The translations under genes were made by a program, and so were the position numbers. The notes under the pieces are model-generated. The model was given only the letters and a program-made list of their open reading frames with translations, was not told the DNA's origin and ran no database searches. Shown here in pieces: positions 31,742 to 44,292 of a DNA stretch of 64,000 nucleotides. The first letter of the stretch is position 1, and every line of letters begins with the position of its first letter. The DNA is from Sambucus nigra (lineage: Eukaryota > Streptophyta > Magnoliopsida > Dipsacales > Adoxaceae). The stretch lies in assembly GCA_949130495.1 (NCBI GenBank), contig OX422223.1, forward strand, positions 80,570,751 to 80,634,750, given 5' to 3'.

Positions 31742-32728
31742 CAGTAGTATAACCTTCTTTTTTTCTTTACTACTTGTAGGTTTACTACAAAATCCAGGAA
31801 TTTTCCGCTGTTACCCTAAAAGCACATTTTGAGGGGTTCATTTTCATTTTGTACTTGTTGCATCTTTCAAATACCCACCTCAAATCTTGGATGTGCCTAC
31901 TTTACTTCTTTGAATTTACCACTAGATCAACAACATAATGAAATAAATCATGAAATATATCCATCATGGTACGCTGATATGCGACACCCATATTTTTTTA
32001 GCCCAAGGGCATGAACATATAATGGATATTTCCCAATGGGATGCAAAAATCAATCTTTACGATATCAGCCTGATCCATTCTAATCTGGTTATAACCTACA
32101 TACCTGCCCATGAAACTATATATGTCTTGGCCTACAGTGGAATCCACCAAGCTATCGTTATTGGGGAGTGGAAGCTCATCTTTTGAGAGAGCACAGTTTA
32201 AATCTTAAAAGTCTACACAAATCCTTATCTGACTCTTATTCTTCTTAGCTACAGGCACAATACTGGAGAGCCACACTTGATGTTGGATGGGCATAATAAA
32301 CCCCACCGCTAATAGCTTTTCTACTTCTACTTTAATCTTAAGATCCAAATCCTCTTTGTATGTACGAGTGGCTTGGCTTACTGGCATGGAATTGGGAAGG
32401 ACATTCAATTTATGAGAACTCACTTCTAGGTCTATCCCAAGCATTTCAGTACACATCCATGCAAAACATTCGTGAATTCCCAAAGCAAATTAATGATCTT
32501 TTCTCCCTATATTGGATCAATCCCCTTGGAGATTATAATGGGTATTCCTTCCTCCCCTTCTAATCCCAAGTTTATTTCCTTTAGCTCATGAAGCTGCTCC
32601 CTTAAACCATCTTGCATACATTCTAGCGCTTTCTCGGGCTCTTCCACATGCTCAATGATGTGTGATTTGTCTACTAATAATCGTTCTGGTGTCGGGTTGA
32701 CGCTCTCATCCCATAATGACGCCCGCAC
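31742..32728 (-). pseudogene. Reverse transcriptase of element G
   Basis: Blocks in order: HECFAWMCTEMLGID, HKLNVLP, KIKVEVEKLLAVGFI, WLSSIVPVAKKN, IRICVDF, a YNQIRM-like stretch near 32060, and a VVDLVVNSK segment in place of the YVDDLVVKS active site near 31915. Several frameshifts; the catalytic YVDD reads as YVVD, so it is inactive. Confidence 0.75.
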
Positions 32729-32907
32729 AGATGATTATAAATGATATCTAACTTTCTTGTCAAGGAGTACAACTTTCTTGCATGTGTGAGGTGGTATGGC
32801 CACTTACTCACACTTTTTTTTCCATGTCCATTTTCTTCTCGTGGGATCACCCTTTGACCCAGTCGATCATGGACAGACTTTCATGGTTGATCATCTCCTC
32901 CAACCAT

Positions 32908-33428
32908 CTACATCCCCTCTAACCTTCTTGCTAAGTTTCTTCTTTCTTCGTCTAGTTTGGTGTATAATGCCGCATCCACTAGATGGGCCTCTTCTACAGA
33001 AAATGGTCTCTCTGTCAGTTTTATCATGATCTTAGTACCACAAATGTTGGCCTTAGCACACTGATGATATGTTAAGGTCACTATTCTATGAGTGTTCATC
33101 CATACTTTACCTATCAAAAGTTGGTAGCTGGTATTGGCATTGATGATATGAAACTTAATATGGGATGTAAAATTACCCAACTTGATTCCCACATTCACAT
33201 AGCCTAGTGAGTTCATGCCTGCTGAAAACCAAAATTCACCAATGGCACTGGTGCCATCTTCTCTTGAGAGATACCCATCTCATACAACTTACTAATGGGC
33301 ATGATATTGATGGACGATCCTCTATCCATTACCGTACTAGGAAAACTGATCCCATTTGTTAAGGTTGTTTCGTAGATGGGACGATTGTGAAAATAAGGCA
33401 CTTGCCTATCTATTTCACAGAAGATCAC
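32908..33428 (-). pseudogene. Aspartic protease region of element G
   Basis: NRPIYETTLTNGISFPSTVM is followed by DRGSSINIMPISKLYEMG, where the normal Gypsy active site D-x-G-S-S is kept as DRGSS. After a frame change, the domain ends TSYQLLIGKVWMNTHRIV (normally LLGRPWIH). Lies between gag and RT as expected. Confidence 0.8.
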
Positions 33429-33990
33429 CTCTCAGGTATATCTTTTGATCATTCGTCCTACAGGCCCCTGCCAATTAAGGGAGTATCCCTTCGTTGTTGG
33501 ACTAATTCTAGAATCCTTTTTGTGATGACCACACGGGTGTCGTGCTTCACCCCAAGTTGGTCAAAAAGCCACTTGAATTTTGGGCTCCTTACTACACTCT
33601 GAATATAACTTCACTTTGTATTTTTGTGCATTGCATACATGCCCTGCCTTAGATATTCTTCCCTCATCTATAGAAAGATCTACATCTTCTCTAACTTTCA
33701 AGGGGTTTACTTGCTTAACCCCATAATTTTCCTCCTCTTCTATATCAAGACTAACTAACCAGTCTTTTACACATTCTTATTGCTCCACTATTCCTTCAAT
33801 TATTGAGATTCTTCTTCATCACACCCCACCATCATGTTGACGGTGCCATAGTGATGGGCCTGAAGGGGATTTTGTTAACATATACAGGGGGCATCTACAG
33901 AGTACCATTGGACACTTGCTCGCCAATAATCCTTCATAAGTAAAAATAGTCTTTAGTAGTATGTTGCACCCTATGGTGAAGTTGATAATA

Positions 33991-34960
33991 CTAGCCATTT
34001 TCTTTCTCTATCATTGTTGGGACTTTCCCATCAGAGTGGGGTGGACCTACTACCCCCTCTCGCACTAAAGTGCGGCAGTAATCCATGGCCTCTATCACGT
34101 TAAAAGGCAGCGATATTGGCATATCGTCCCCAAACTTCCTTTTTCCTTTGAATCCCGAGCCTCCCTTCTTGCCCCTCAAGTTCCTGTCCACGTAGTTGAT
34201 AACTTATCTTATAGAGACCTGAAATCATCCTGAGGTTTGAGGCACCTGTGTCCTCTAATTTGACGGTCTGGGTTTGATTATCATTACAATATTTCTGGCT
34301 ACTCACGTGAACACCCTGAATGTACCATCCTCGGTCTCATTGACCAAGTGGATTTTATACTGCTCTAGGAGCCGGTTGATGCATATTTGTAATAGTATTG
34401 ATTCAGCCACATCTTTATGGACATCCAACGCCCTTTAGTGAAAGCGTTTGATTTACTACATCAGTTCTTCGACTGGTTTTTGTACCTCTTATGCGAGCTT
34501 CCTCAGCGTGAACTCATCTTCTGTTATGAAAAATTTCTGGAGGAACTGTCTGTGCATATCAACCCATATTGGAATGTTGTTAGGTGCAAGGTGGGAGTAT
34601 TAGGTGTATGCTTTCCTTATAATAGTTTATGAGAATTCTCATAATTTCAAGTCTTTGTCATTACCATGCACACCCAAGTACTATACAACCCTCTTCACGT
34701 GTTCTCTACGGTTATCTCCCTTTCCATTAAACTTTATGAATTTCGAAGGAACATACCTCTCTGGTTATGGATTTTGATTGATAATTTTTGTGTAAGGGTT
34801 CTGCATCTCCTCGTATATATGAGAGGCTTCTCTCTGATAGGAGAGTAACTTCTTTACCTCTTCCATAGAGATAACCTTGGAGGGAGATTCTTTCAGGATA
34901 ACCTTCTTCACTTACAGTCACTGCTATTGCCGTGGATGCCCCTTCAGTAAGGGACACCAT
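33991..34960 (-). pseudogene. gag: gag of element G
   Basis: In broken frames it reads FIKFNGKGDNRREHVKRV, YLGVHGNDKDLKL, IPIWVDMHRQFLQKFFITED, RKLA...VEELM, RALDVHKDVAESILLQICI and IHLVNETEDGTF: the retrotransposon-gag domain of Tat/Athila-group Gypsy elements. A basic segment (KGKRKFGDDMPISLPFN) follows at 34191-33991. Many stops. Confidence 0.75.
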
Positions 34961-35230
34961 CGGTATTATATAATATTGATTTAGGCTTGCTAAATCGACA
35001 TTGTTTTACTTCAAAAATTCAAAGAACATAGTCATTACATTCATACTTGCCAACGGTGTAACTGCTGCCATGCTGGTCTGCCCCACCGGAGGAGCAAATG
35101 CTCTCACTCTTGTCACCATGACCTCTTCTTATGTGGTCTGGTCATTCTGAACTCCATTATCAACTGGAGTATCTTAAGAAACTAGCTGCTTTGACACATT
35201 ATAACCTTATTTATCCTTGAAAATGGGGAT

Positions 35231-35251
35231 AAGTTCCCAGCAGAGTCGCCA
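35231..35251 (-). other. Primer-binding site of element G
   Basis: The minus strand reads TGGCGACTCTGCTGGGAACT, the PBS type common in Tat/Ogre Gypsy elements (complementary to a tRNA-Arg 3' end in published Ogre elements). About 5 nt separate it from the LTR. Confidence 0.8.
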
Positions 35252-35256
35252 AATAT

Positions 35257-36565
35257 TGGAGGGTGGTTGTACTGGGGTTTATGAAGAACTAAAACGGGTG
35301 AGGTATGACCCACTCCATTGGACTTTGTCTTCAAGGCCTTTGAAGTCTCAAGAGCAGTTATAAGATTAAGCCTTTTATCTTCTGGTAATAATGGAGTAAA
35401 TGCGGTGACCTTCCTCATGAAAGGAAACTTGATAACAATAAGTTTCACAAATAATAATGATTTTTGAGGGAGAGAGATCTCTTGAGAATAATGTCTGTAT
35501 TGATGGGAGTGAAGAGGAAAGTACTTGACACTTAAGGAGAGAGATAAGGGAAAGAATACTAGTTCTAGTGCTATTTTGTTAGATTAACAGTGTTACTTAA
35601 GTTTTCTTTCCTTCTTGAACATGTCAAAAGATCCTATTTATAGGTATATACTAGGGTTGACTTAGCATTTTGGGCGCTAAAAATGAGAGGGAACTTAGGG
35701 ACAAGGTCTGCAATGTACCTTTTGTCCCTATCTGTCTGTTACCCAACTGTCCGCTCTGACAGGAGACACCTGGTGCACACCAAAGCCAAAAGTAAATATG
35801 TCAGCTAATAGTGCCAAAATATATGATTTGGTAAATATCATTTCAAACGGTAGCTTGTTGTACAAACTTTTATTAAAACTTGTGAGTGGCCAATGCCACT
35901 CGCTGATGGTCATTTCAAAAGTGCTGTTGTGAGTAACCTCTTGAATACCCACTTATTTATTCTAAGTGTAGGACATGTGAGTACTTGAGAGACTCCTAGA
36001 GCCCCTCTACTAGTTTTCTATCTATCTTAAAGTTTCAAGTGGTCGAGCTTTGACTTTTCCCAATTAACCATGTCTCTCAGCCACCAAGCCAAAACTCCTA
36101 GAAGATCGAAGCTTACTTGCTTGAGCCCTGCTTGCTTATCTAAGGATACCTATACAAGGAAATAATCATTAGTAATTTATTAGTTTTTGATTAACAATCT
36201 TGGGGATGGGTCCACTCGTGGTGGACCCCCTCGACCTAAGTCACTTTTGGGTGGAAATTTAGCGATGGGGCCACTCAAAGTGGATCCCCTTGCCCCGAGT
36301 CATTTTCTGTAGAATCAACCTTGGGCAGAGGGTCCACTCAAGGTGGATCTCCTCACCTTGGACTTTTTAAGTGATATGGAATTATTTTTTTTGGGGGGAT
36401 GGATCAATTCGTAGTGGATCCGCTCGCCACAAAACCTTTTATGCAGTATTAGCCTTGGGGAGTGAGTCCACTCATGGCCTTATGTCATTGTCTGGTATCA
36501 ATCTTGGACAGTAGGGACACTCAAGGTGGATCCCCTCATCCTAAGTCATTTATGTTATTGATCTT
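35257..36565 (-). repeat. 5' LTR of element G (cut by element C)
   Basis: Homologous to 17593-19240 with clear divergence. TATA-like CCTATAAATAGG on the minus strand near 35636-35647. The CCACTC...GTGGATCCCC repeat units begin at about 36200. The 5' end of the LTR lies beyond element C, outside the window. Confidence 0.75.
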
Positions 36566-37551
36566 TGATAGTGCGCCAACAATCAATGAACCAACTTGTT
36601 TAATTTAATTCCAATTTTAGTCCCAAAAATCCTAACTCGTGCAACTAATTGTGATTGACTAATTCAATAAAATCAAGCATGCACACAATCACAAATATGA
36701 GGAAAAATCCCCCAATGGGGCAAAACCTTTTTATTTCACTATATCTTGTAACACTGACAAATACAAAAAATTATAGCTTGACACACTAATACCCACAGTG
36801 TCGGTTCGTTGTCGTCGATAAGAGATCCCACAAAAGATCCGATCATCAGCAATGGAGAATCAGTTTTATTCTCCACAAGTGTACTCCAAATGAGTAGAAT
36901 AAGTAATCTAAGGTTTAAATTATTCATATATGAATTTTGGGACAATTTGGTGAATCAAAAGAGGTTTAGACTCACAAAAAATGAAGTCTTATTTACAATA
37001 GATTCTGCAGAAAACGGAGTTGGAAGACTTGAAAAACGTGTATGAAAAACACTAAATTTATTGGAAAATTAAGGCGGCCTCTCGCTCGTACGATATTAAG
37101 TGTCGTTCGAATGAGAAACATACTTCGCTCGAACGACACTTTGGCTATGTCATTTGAACGACATGCCATGTCGTTTGAACGGCCTGAATGACAAAACCTT
37201 TGCCTTGATACTTGGAAAAAATCATTTTTAAAAGGAAAACATTTCGGGTGCTGAAAAAAAGTTTATAAAAAATTCCCAATTCAATATGTAAACCTTATAA
37301 ATTCCAAATTAAATATTTTACAATAATCGTGAGTGGAGTAGAGGGAATGTTGAAGATGCGGTTTCACGTTGCACTACGCACATATGAAGATGATGATGTG
37401 TGCATGAGACTTCAGATTCAGATCGAGACCGTGATGGATGATCATGTTGACATGTCGAATGTAACGGTATAAGACATATATACTGTGATCCAGGACACTT
37501 AAAAAATTTCCTAGATACTATGATGGACATTTATAAAATCATGTCCTTACA
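36566..37551 (-). repeat. 3' LTR of Copia element C
   Basis: 986 bp, starts TGATAGTGCGCC (TGAGAGTGTGCC in the 5' LTR) and ends TGTCCTTACA. Homologous to 62687-63074 up to the point where D interrupts that copy. Palindromic words of the GTCGTTCGAAYGA type at 37082-37190. Polypurine tract at 37552-37568. Confidence 0.85.
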
Positions 37552-37568
37552 AATCCCCCCTATGTCTA

Positions 37569-39213
37569 TGACGGTACATACATAAAACTATCCGAATTAT
37601 ACTACCTAAACTCAAACAAATGACATACAATTTAATATCCCCATTAAACCCAAAAAACTGGAAATACTAAATGACATGTCTTAAAAAAGTTTTCAAAATC
37701 TTCAAATCTTCAACTTCTTCAATATTTCATTGTCATCATCAGGGTGTGTAAAAATGATCCTCAATTTTGTACCTACACACATGAGACAAGAAATAAATAC
37801 CCGTGACGCGCAACAATTTGGAATATAATGATAAGCAAAAATAAATATCAATTAATCTCAAGCAAATCATTATTAAATCAAATAAAAATTCTCCCCCATA
37901 ATTCGTTCTCACCCTTTTTATGATGTCCGTAAATAGACAAATATGAAGAACATAAAGAAACGCAAATGGAGAATGTCATATGATAAACAAACTTTCTCTT
38001 TTTGATTAATGTCACATGGTAAACAAAATTTCTCTTTTTGATTTTTTCCAAAATTTTTCTCACAAAATATACAACAAATAATCACACTATGAAAGAACAC
38101 GAAAATAACCAAGTCGATGATAGCAGAAATGTAGGAGTGTGAACAAATTCGATACGAAAATCAATGAATACAAACATAACATATGTACAGGATGAATTTC
38201 GGATATTCCTAATGAATGAACTCAACATCTTTCTTAAGTGTAAAAAATGGTGGAATTACAAGAAATTTACTCAATCAAATCAATAAATCAAAGCTCAAAG
38301 TGATTTCCACACCAATGACGTCCAAAATTATGTAATGCTTTTTCATGACTTTCAAGGACGTGCATACCTATTTTATATTCCATCCAAACTCTCTCATAAA
38401 TAATAATGCTTTTTATTTTTCTTTTGATGTGATGAAACTAAATCCTATTGGCCCACCTTTTTGGCATATTTTTCTTTTTATTGTCTTTGAATTTTTTAGG
38501 GCTCTTTTCAACCTCTTTGGACCTTGGCTTCTGTTTTTATGCCACAATTTTTCTAGGTCCGATTTTAAATGGTGGCTTAATCGCAAAGGATAAATAAGTA
38601 CCTTTAGTAAACCTTCCCCGGTTTTCAAATACATCACACAAACTTACAGCGACGATTCTTACATGCACTACTTGCATGTCAAGTTTTATTGCAATTGGTT
38701 CGTTGTATAGATAGAATTGAAATGAAAACACTCAAACCAACATGTGATAGACAAGTATATTATTCAAATAAAACCGTGATATAATGAACCAAACATGTAT
38801 AAAATATCACTAATCGCATCTCAATGACTCCAAATAATGTGAAGCACATGGATGAAATGACGTAGCATCTCAAATCACTATCAAACAGTCACGTGGAAAA
38901 TGGAATGAAGTTGTGACTGTGTCTATCTTAAATGTTCATCCATTAAAGGTGTAAACAAAATATAAAACTATTTTTGTGTTTTTCGAAAACTTTATAAAAA
39001 GAAAATCTTTTTGACTTTTTCAAAAAGTTATCAAAAATAAAATCTTTTTGGATTTTTCAATTCTTCAAAAAAATAGAAAATATTTTTGTATTTTTTGAAA
39101 AAAATAAAAAATAAAACCAAACAAAAACAATACACATGATATAATATAGAGATAGGAATCATCAGATATGAACATGAAAAAATGCATCCTACTCTAGACA
39201 TGGTAACAACCCC
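37569..39213 (-). other. 3' region of element C
   Basis: No convincing ORF. Ordered similarity to the 3' region of A (1858-3430), including AATCTTTTTGGATTTTTCAA repeats at 38960-39060. AT-rich. Confidence 0.65.
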
Positions 39214-39740
39214 TCAGTTAACTGTGCAAATTTCTAAAGACTTCCCAAGGCTCTCGAATCTTAGGGAATCTAAAGGCTTCATGAAGTTATCAGCTAACTG
39301 GAGGTCGGTAGACATAAAACTCAAGGATACGACCTTCTTTTCTACTAGCTCATGGTTAAAGTGCTCACGTATCCTAATGTGCTTTGTGCGCGAATGTTGG
39401 ACTGGATTACGGGATATGTGTATCGTGCTCGTATTATCACAGGAAATAGTCATGGTGTCTTGTGATATCCCATAATCATCCAACATCTGCTTCATCCACA
39501 GTAGTTGCGTGCAATAACTCTCAGAGGTTATGTACTCAGCGCCCGCAGTGGATAAAGAGATTGTGTTTTGCTTCCTGCTCAACTAAGGGACAAGAGCACA
39601 ACCAAAGAAGAAACACCCAACATAAGTGCCCCTACATCCATATGCATCCCTGGCCCAATCGACATACGAATAAGAGGATAAATGATCATTGGTATCAAAG
39701 GAATACCAAATACTAAATGAGAGAGTCCCACTCACGTATT
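39214..39740 (-). pseudogene. RNase H of Copia element C
   Basis: 39582-39214 is open: SRKQNTISLSTAGAEYI, then CTQLLWMKQMLDDYGI, ISCDNTSTIHISRNPVQHSR and TKHIRIREHFNHELVEKK, ending QLADNFMKPL. These are the Copia RNase H landmarks with the catalytic E (AEYI) and D (CDNTS). Upstream, KHIIKYVSG and SYSYVDWARDAYG (normally the first catalytic Asp in YSDADWAG) are recognisable in a shifted frame before H's truncated LTR begins at about 39753. Confidence 0.88.
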
Positions 39741-39752
39741 TGATAATATGTT

Positions 39753-40040
39753 TTAGACTGGGGTGTTTACTCCCGTTATATTTTATTTTATTTAGTATTT
39801 CATTATTTATGGTGTGATTAATTTAGTATGGTGAATGTGATATTTAATTGTTTAATTGTTTTAAATCTTTGCATGTTAATTATAAAGATAAAACTTGACA
39901 CCAACTTTTTAAATACTAGGTGGTAAGTAAATATTAAAAAGTTTTTCGACAGTGATGCTAAGAATGAACCTATCTGGATATTCTATTTTATATTTAATAA
40001 TGTCCTGATCACCCGATATTTAATTAAGGGGGGTGTTATA
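39753..40040 (+). repeat. Truncated 5' LTR of element H
   Basis: Starts ACTGGGGTGTTTACTCCCG and matches the end of the 3' LTR (54595 onward: ACCGGGATGTTTACTCCCG). Ends GGGGTGTTATA just before the PBS. Confidence 0.8.
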
Positions 40041-40042
40041 GA

Positions 40043-40058
40043 TGGTATCAAAGCATCG
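40043..40058 (+). other. Primer-binding site of element H
   Basis: TGGTATCAAAGCATCG, one mismatch from the tRNA-iMet complement TGGTATCAGAGCATCG. Confidence 0.8.
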
Positions 40059-43000
40059 TGTTCTAGATTCCTTAGGAACTGTGGGCATTTTCACGTTTCT
40101 GCTTAGCGTTCTTTGTTATAGAGCCTTATTATAGGATTGTTGTATTCATCTACGTATGCGACTTATGTTCTTCTGCTATTAAATTTAGTGATATGATTTA
40201 TTCGAGTTTGGTCAGGCTTCGTACATTGAACAATATAGGACGACCAACAAGGGCTGTTAGGAGGATTTCAGGAGGAGAGGCTCGGCAGAAGACATAGAGC
40301 TTTTTGGAAATGGTGATCGCGATAGAAGGCGCCATAATTATTGTTTCGGAAGAAGATAATAATATAATCATTCTGTGGCATTAGGGACTCTTTCGAAGAG
40401 TCATCTATAAGAATTCTCAAAAAAGAGGAAGTATGATGGTCCAATGGAATGAGACAATCCAAAGGAAATTATGTAGGGTGGAGAACAACAATACCCAAGA
40501 TTAAATTTTGGGTAAATTTTTTAGCTCATTAGAGAAGCATAGAGTGGTGAGAGTCAGTCACCACATATAAAGGAGGATATATGAAATAAAATGAGTAATT
40601 TGGGTGTGGTTTGATGGTACGATCTTCCATATGCTATTCAGATAGAGATGCGAATGGACTTTCGACATGAGTAGAATACACAAACGTGGATGGGAAATCA
40701 GGATAGGGTGACTAGTGCCGATATCGTTAAGGGCATAAGTTTACAAATTACATTAACGCTTCCATTGGGAGGGAGCCAAGAAGGTTGGAGAATCTAGCTA
40801 AAGATCAAGACTGGATTAAACGGTGTTAATGAAACACCATATGAGAGTATACCTAGTAGGGAACCCCTTTAAATGATGCAGATCGATGAAATTTCTACCC
40901 AGTGAGGGTGGATTCAATCAGGGCCATCCAGTCCAACAACGAGGTGTACAGGGCAAGTGGAATCAAAGGAACAAAGGGGGTAACAATCGAGGCTAAGACT
41001 ACCCGAACTAAGGGAAGGATACCCCGACATGGCCAGTAAGGCCATAGACAAGGGGAGGATGCGAAAAGGTGTCCGATGGGTGGAGAATAGTATTGCCTGT
41101 GTTAAACTTATCCACAACAGGAAAGTGAGGCCATTTGGACTGGGAAGGTAAATGGGAACATTACCAGTGGGGCACAATAGCAGTAGGAGAAAAAGTTCCA
41201 GCGGGAGAATAGTGCTAAGAGATTTAGGTCCAATGTTTACCAACTCGAGGTATGATGGGTTCAGGTAGGACCAACGGAGTTCTTACCAACAGTAGCATCC
41301 CATTCCACACAGTCGGTAGGACCAAGGGAATAATGAAGAAGGACAGCAGGGCCATGATCAGAGGTAGATAGATTTTTGGGCCGATGTCTCACTGGTGGGC
41401 GTATAGGCCATAAAAGAAAGGATTGAACAAAGCAAAATAAGGGTAACTACAAGATGAGATCCTAAATATACAACCATTACAACAGATCGTGGGTTAGTTT
41501 TGGTGCGAGAGTTACGTTCAGGGATGCGACGATCAGGCGAGGCAGATGGCAAGTGGAGTTAATATTTTTTTTCATCCTTGTGAGTACGGGATTAGTTCGG
41601 GTGGACATGAGTGCATCAAAACATATGATTGTTAACACTACAATTCGAGTAAGTGTCGAGTTTAGTGGGTGCATTGGCGGTATCAGTGTCATAATGAATA
41701 TATTTACCGTTGGGTAGCGAGACTTTTTGGTGTCGCCCGCAGGGGGAGCGGGTGTGTACATTAGGAGGACATTTATATTGTGTGGTTAGTTTTACTACTT
41801 TTGAAAGTTATGAAAGTAAAATTTATTATGGTCATTTGTAGCTACAGGATACCGAAGGTTTGAGCGGTAGTAGGGTTTATGATAAGGCTATCATGTTTGT
41901 TATTCCATATTGAGATATCTTATTTTGAGGCATCACCTGAAAGAGGGTTGTGCCTACCTATATAGATTATATTGTATATTAGACTTTGGTGAGCATGTTG
42001 TCTTGTTATATTTGATCCTAGTGTGTTGGTACTTCTGACTTATAGGATTCAAGGTGCTTTGTGTTTATTCTTGAGAGGAGAGATATAGCTCGTTATTTAT
42101 ATAGCGTTGAGAACTTGTGTAGTAAGAGCGCCGTGTTATATGTCGTATTTAGTGACATGAGAGTGGACGAGTAGACTTCTTATGTCAATAGACAGGACTT
42201 TGGGGGTACATGTTATGGACTGAGGGCCTAACGGATCTCGACGACCAACAAGGTTAGGTAGTAGGGTATCGGGGGGGGGGGGGGGGGGAGTCCTTATTTG
42301 GATCTCGCATTACGAGACATCCCGTGCATGAAACTTAGCAAACATTTGAGGTCGAGAGAAGTTTGGTCCTTAGGAATCGTGTTTAGTAACCTAGATATTG
42401 TACATATATGTGATATTAACTGGGAGTTGATAGTTATATTACCATTTAAGGCCGTAAGAATCGAATAATGCTGGTGTGAAAACCGGTGTAGATCATTTAT
42501 ACCACGAGTATATCGGTGGGGTAACCTAGAGAATAATTAAGTTGCTATTAGTAGGTTGGTCGAGTATAACCTCACTGTATAGTCATGCCAAGTATGCTAT
42601 AATTAATTTAACACAAGTATATTATGTTTCGTGGAATTGTGCAGAAATGCATGGGGATAGGGTGTATGGGCGCCCTAGTTAGTTGAGATTTTTAGTATCA
42701 TTCATGATGAGTAGACATAGAAATTTATCAAATAAACATAGACGTATGAGAAAATTAGAAACTGAAACAAAATGGGACAAAGAGAATGTAGTGACATTGA
42801 GAGCAAGGCGAGTCACTAGGAACCAAAGAGTAGAAGAAAAGGAGTGATTATAGTGTTAAAAAAAATGCACAGAATGTACAGTTTAGATTTTTTGGGTTAA
42901 TCAGGAGTTACTCTGTACAGAAGAGTAATATGATGAGACTTAGGTCAGAATCAACTAAAGACGTAAAAGTCTAACATGAATAGTCGGGCACGATTACAGA

Positions 43001-43440
43001 TCTTCAACGAACGGATCAATCACTAGTTCGAAGGGTAGAGTATCGACCGTCGGTCTAAAGATTACCATTATGAAGGGGTACTGAGAACAACGTAGCGTTC
43101 CAAACTTTAGAAAGATGTGGAACTATATGTGTAATATGAGCAAATGAATAAGGGAGTTGGCACATGGGGATGTTGGAGTTTTCTCCAGTAGGGGAAATAC
43201 TTTAGCCGTGAGTAGAGAGGTTTATAATAGTGACACAAAAGGAACGAAATTACAGAGTGTTGTGTAGGCACCAGGGTAAATTGGTAGCATAATGAAGAAA
43301 TATTTCTATGTGTGACGACTAAAGAAAATTAGTTGCGAGATGGAATGGTAGGGGAAGACCATTGGACTAAAGGACACCGTTAGTAGAGATATAGTGGGAA
43401 CAACAGAACGACATAATCGGGATAGTGAGATTACATGGGA
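40059..43440 (+). pseudogene. Degraded gag-pol interior of element H
   Basis: Expected to hold gag, protease, RT and RNase H, but I can identify almost none of it. A basic stretch (RRPTRAVRRISGGEARQKT, about 40240) resembles the start of chromovirus gag. The remainder is full of stops. A G18 run at 42271-42288 begins a copy of the conserved G-run block (42255-42330). Confidence 0.45.
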
Positions 43441-44160
43441 TGCCACTTGAGGTCATGTCCATCAGGGATAAAATTGTTTTATCTCAATTTTGGGAGAGTG
43501 TCTAGGAGGCCATGAGTACGGAGTTATGATTGAGAACGATCTATCACCCGTAGATTGATGGGCAGACTGAGAGGACGAATCATATGTTAGAGGATATGTT
43601 ACGGATGTGTATCCTTGATCTTAGAGGAGGTTGGGAGCAGTATCTTCCACTGGTGGAGTTTACTTACAATAACTTTTGTTATCTTACGATTAGTATGACA
43701 CCATTCGAGACACTATACGGTAGCCTTACTTCATTTTCCCGCTTATAGGCTAGAGGTGGGGTTACAAAAAGCTCCTCAAGACAGAGGTGATTCAAGATAC
43801 CTCCAACAGAATTTAGATGATTTGGAGTCGAATATGGGTAGCTCAGGCAGACAGAAAAGCGACGCTAATGCCAAGCGATACTTTCTGGAGTTTAATGTGG
43901 GGGCTGCCACGCGTGTCTCCTATAAAGGGTATAATGAGTTTCGGAAAGAAGGGGAAATTATCACCGAGGTACGTGGGCCATTTCATATCATCGAGAGGAT
44001 TGGACCGGTGGTATATGGACGTGGGTTACCGGAGCACTAGCATCGTATTCATGATGTGTTTCGTATTTCTGTGTTGAAATGATATCTCAGGGATGAGTTG
44101 GCTTACACTCACATTGCGTTGGAGGAGATTTATTTTCAGCCCGATATTACACATGAGTAA
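43440..44160 (+). pseudogene. Integrase and C-terminal region of element H
   Basis: Broken frames read [55 protein letters not shown] and MTPFETLYG: the integrase core of Tekay/Del-type chromoviruses, with the catalytic Glu region at GQTERT. A later segment reads GPFHIIERIGPVVYG and HRIHDVFRISVLK (GPY/F-like and adjoining region), then ILDHSERQFKE, which resembles the stretch before the chromodomain. Several stops. Confidence 0.8.
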
Positions 44161-44283
44161 AGACCCATGCTTATCTTAGACCATAGTGAGAGGCAATTTA
44201 AAGAAATAAAAAAGTAATTTATTTTTATGTCATCCATATAGTCATTTTGAGTACGCCAAAGTGTCTGAAAGGGTTGAAATAGT

Positions 44284-44292
44284 CAGAACACT
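44284..44292 (+). repeat. First bases of H's 3' LTR, left of element F
   Basis: AGTCAGAACACT precedes F. Joining across F gives a start like TGTAACACTCTACC, the usual Gypsy LTR opening, so F's target ACACT lies about nine bases into H's LTR. Confidence 0.6.

Larger units (their letters stand above)
17593..36565 (-). mobile_element. Element G: Tat-like Gypsy retrotransposon with antisense cargo (5' LTR incomplete)
   Basis: Minus-strand order from the right: 5' LTR (35257-36565, interrupted by C), PBS of TGGCGACTCTGCTGGGAACT type (35231-35251), gag (about 34960-34200), protease, RT, RNase H, integrase (to 26450). Then a plus-strand PMD-type gene (19492-25430) and the 3' LTR (17593-19240). Coding parts carry stops and frameshifts, so G is inactive and older than A. 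It hosts B (in RNase H), the hAT MITE (in the cargo gene) and C (in the 5' LTR). The PBS type and the extra antisense gene between pol and 3' LTR fit the Tat/Ogre group. Confidence 0.8.

Noticed and set aside
32796..33029. Plus ORF with hydrophobic stretch
   Set aside because: Opposite strand of G protease and RT; no independent support.
37552..39213. Possible env-like ORF of SIRE element C
   Set aside because: Expected in SIRE elements after pol, but only short, AT-driven ORFs exist. No signal peptide or coiled coil is seen.
40914..41761. Minus ORFs of 64-109 codons in H interior
   Set aside because: No domain; H is plus-strand and strongly decayed here.
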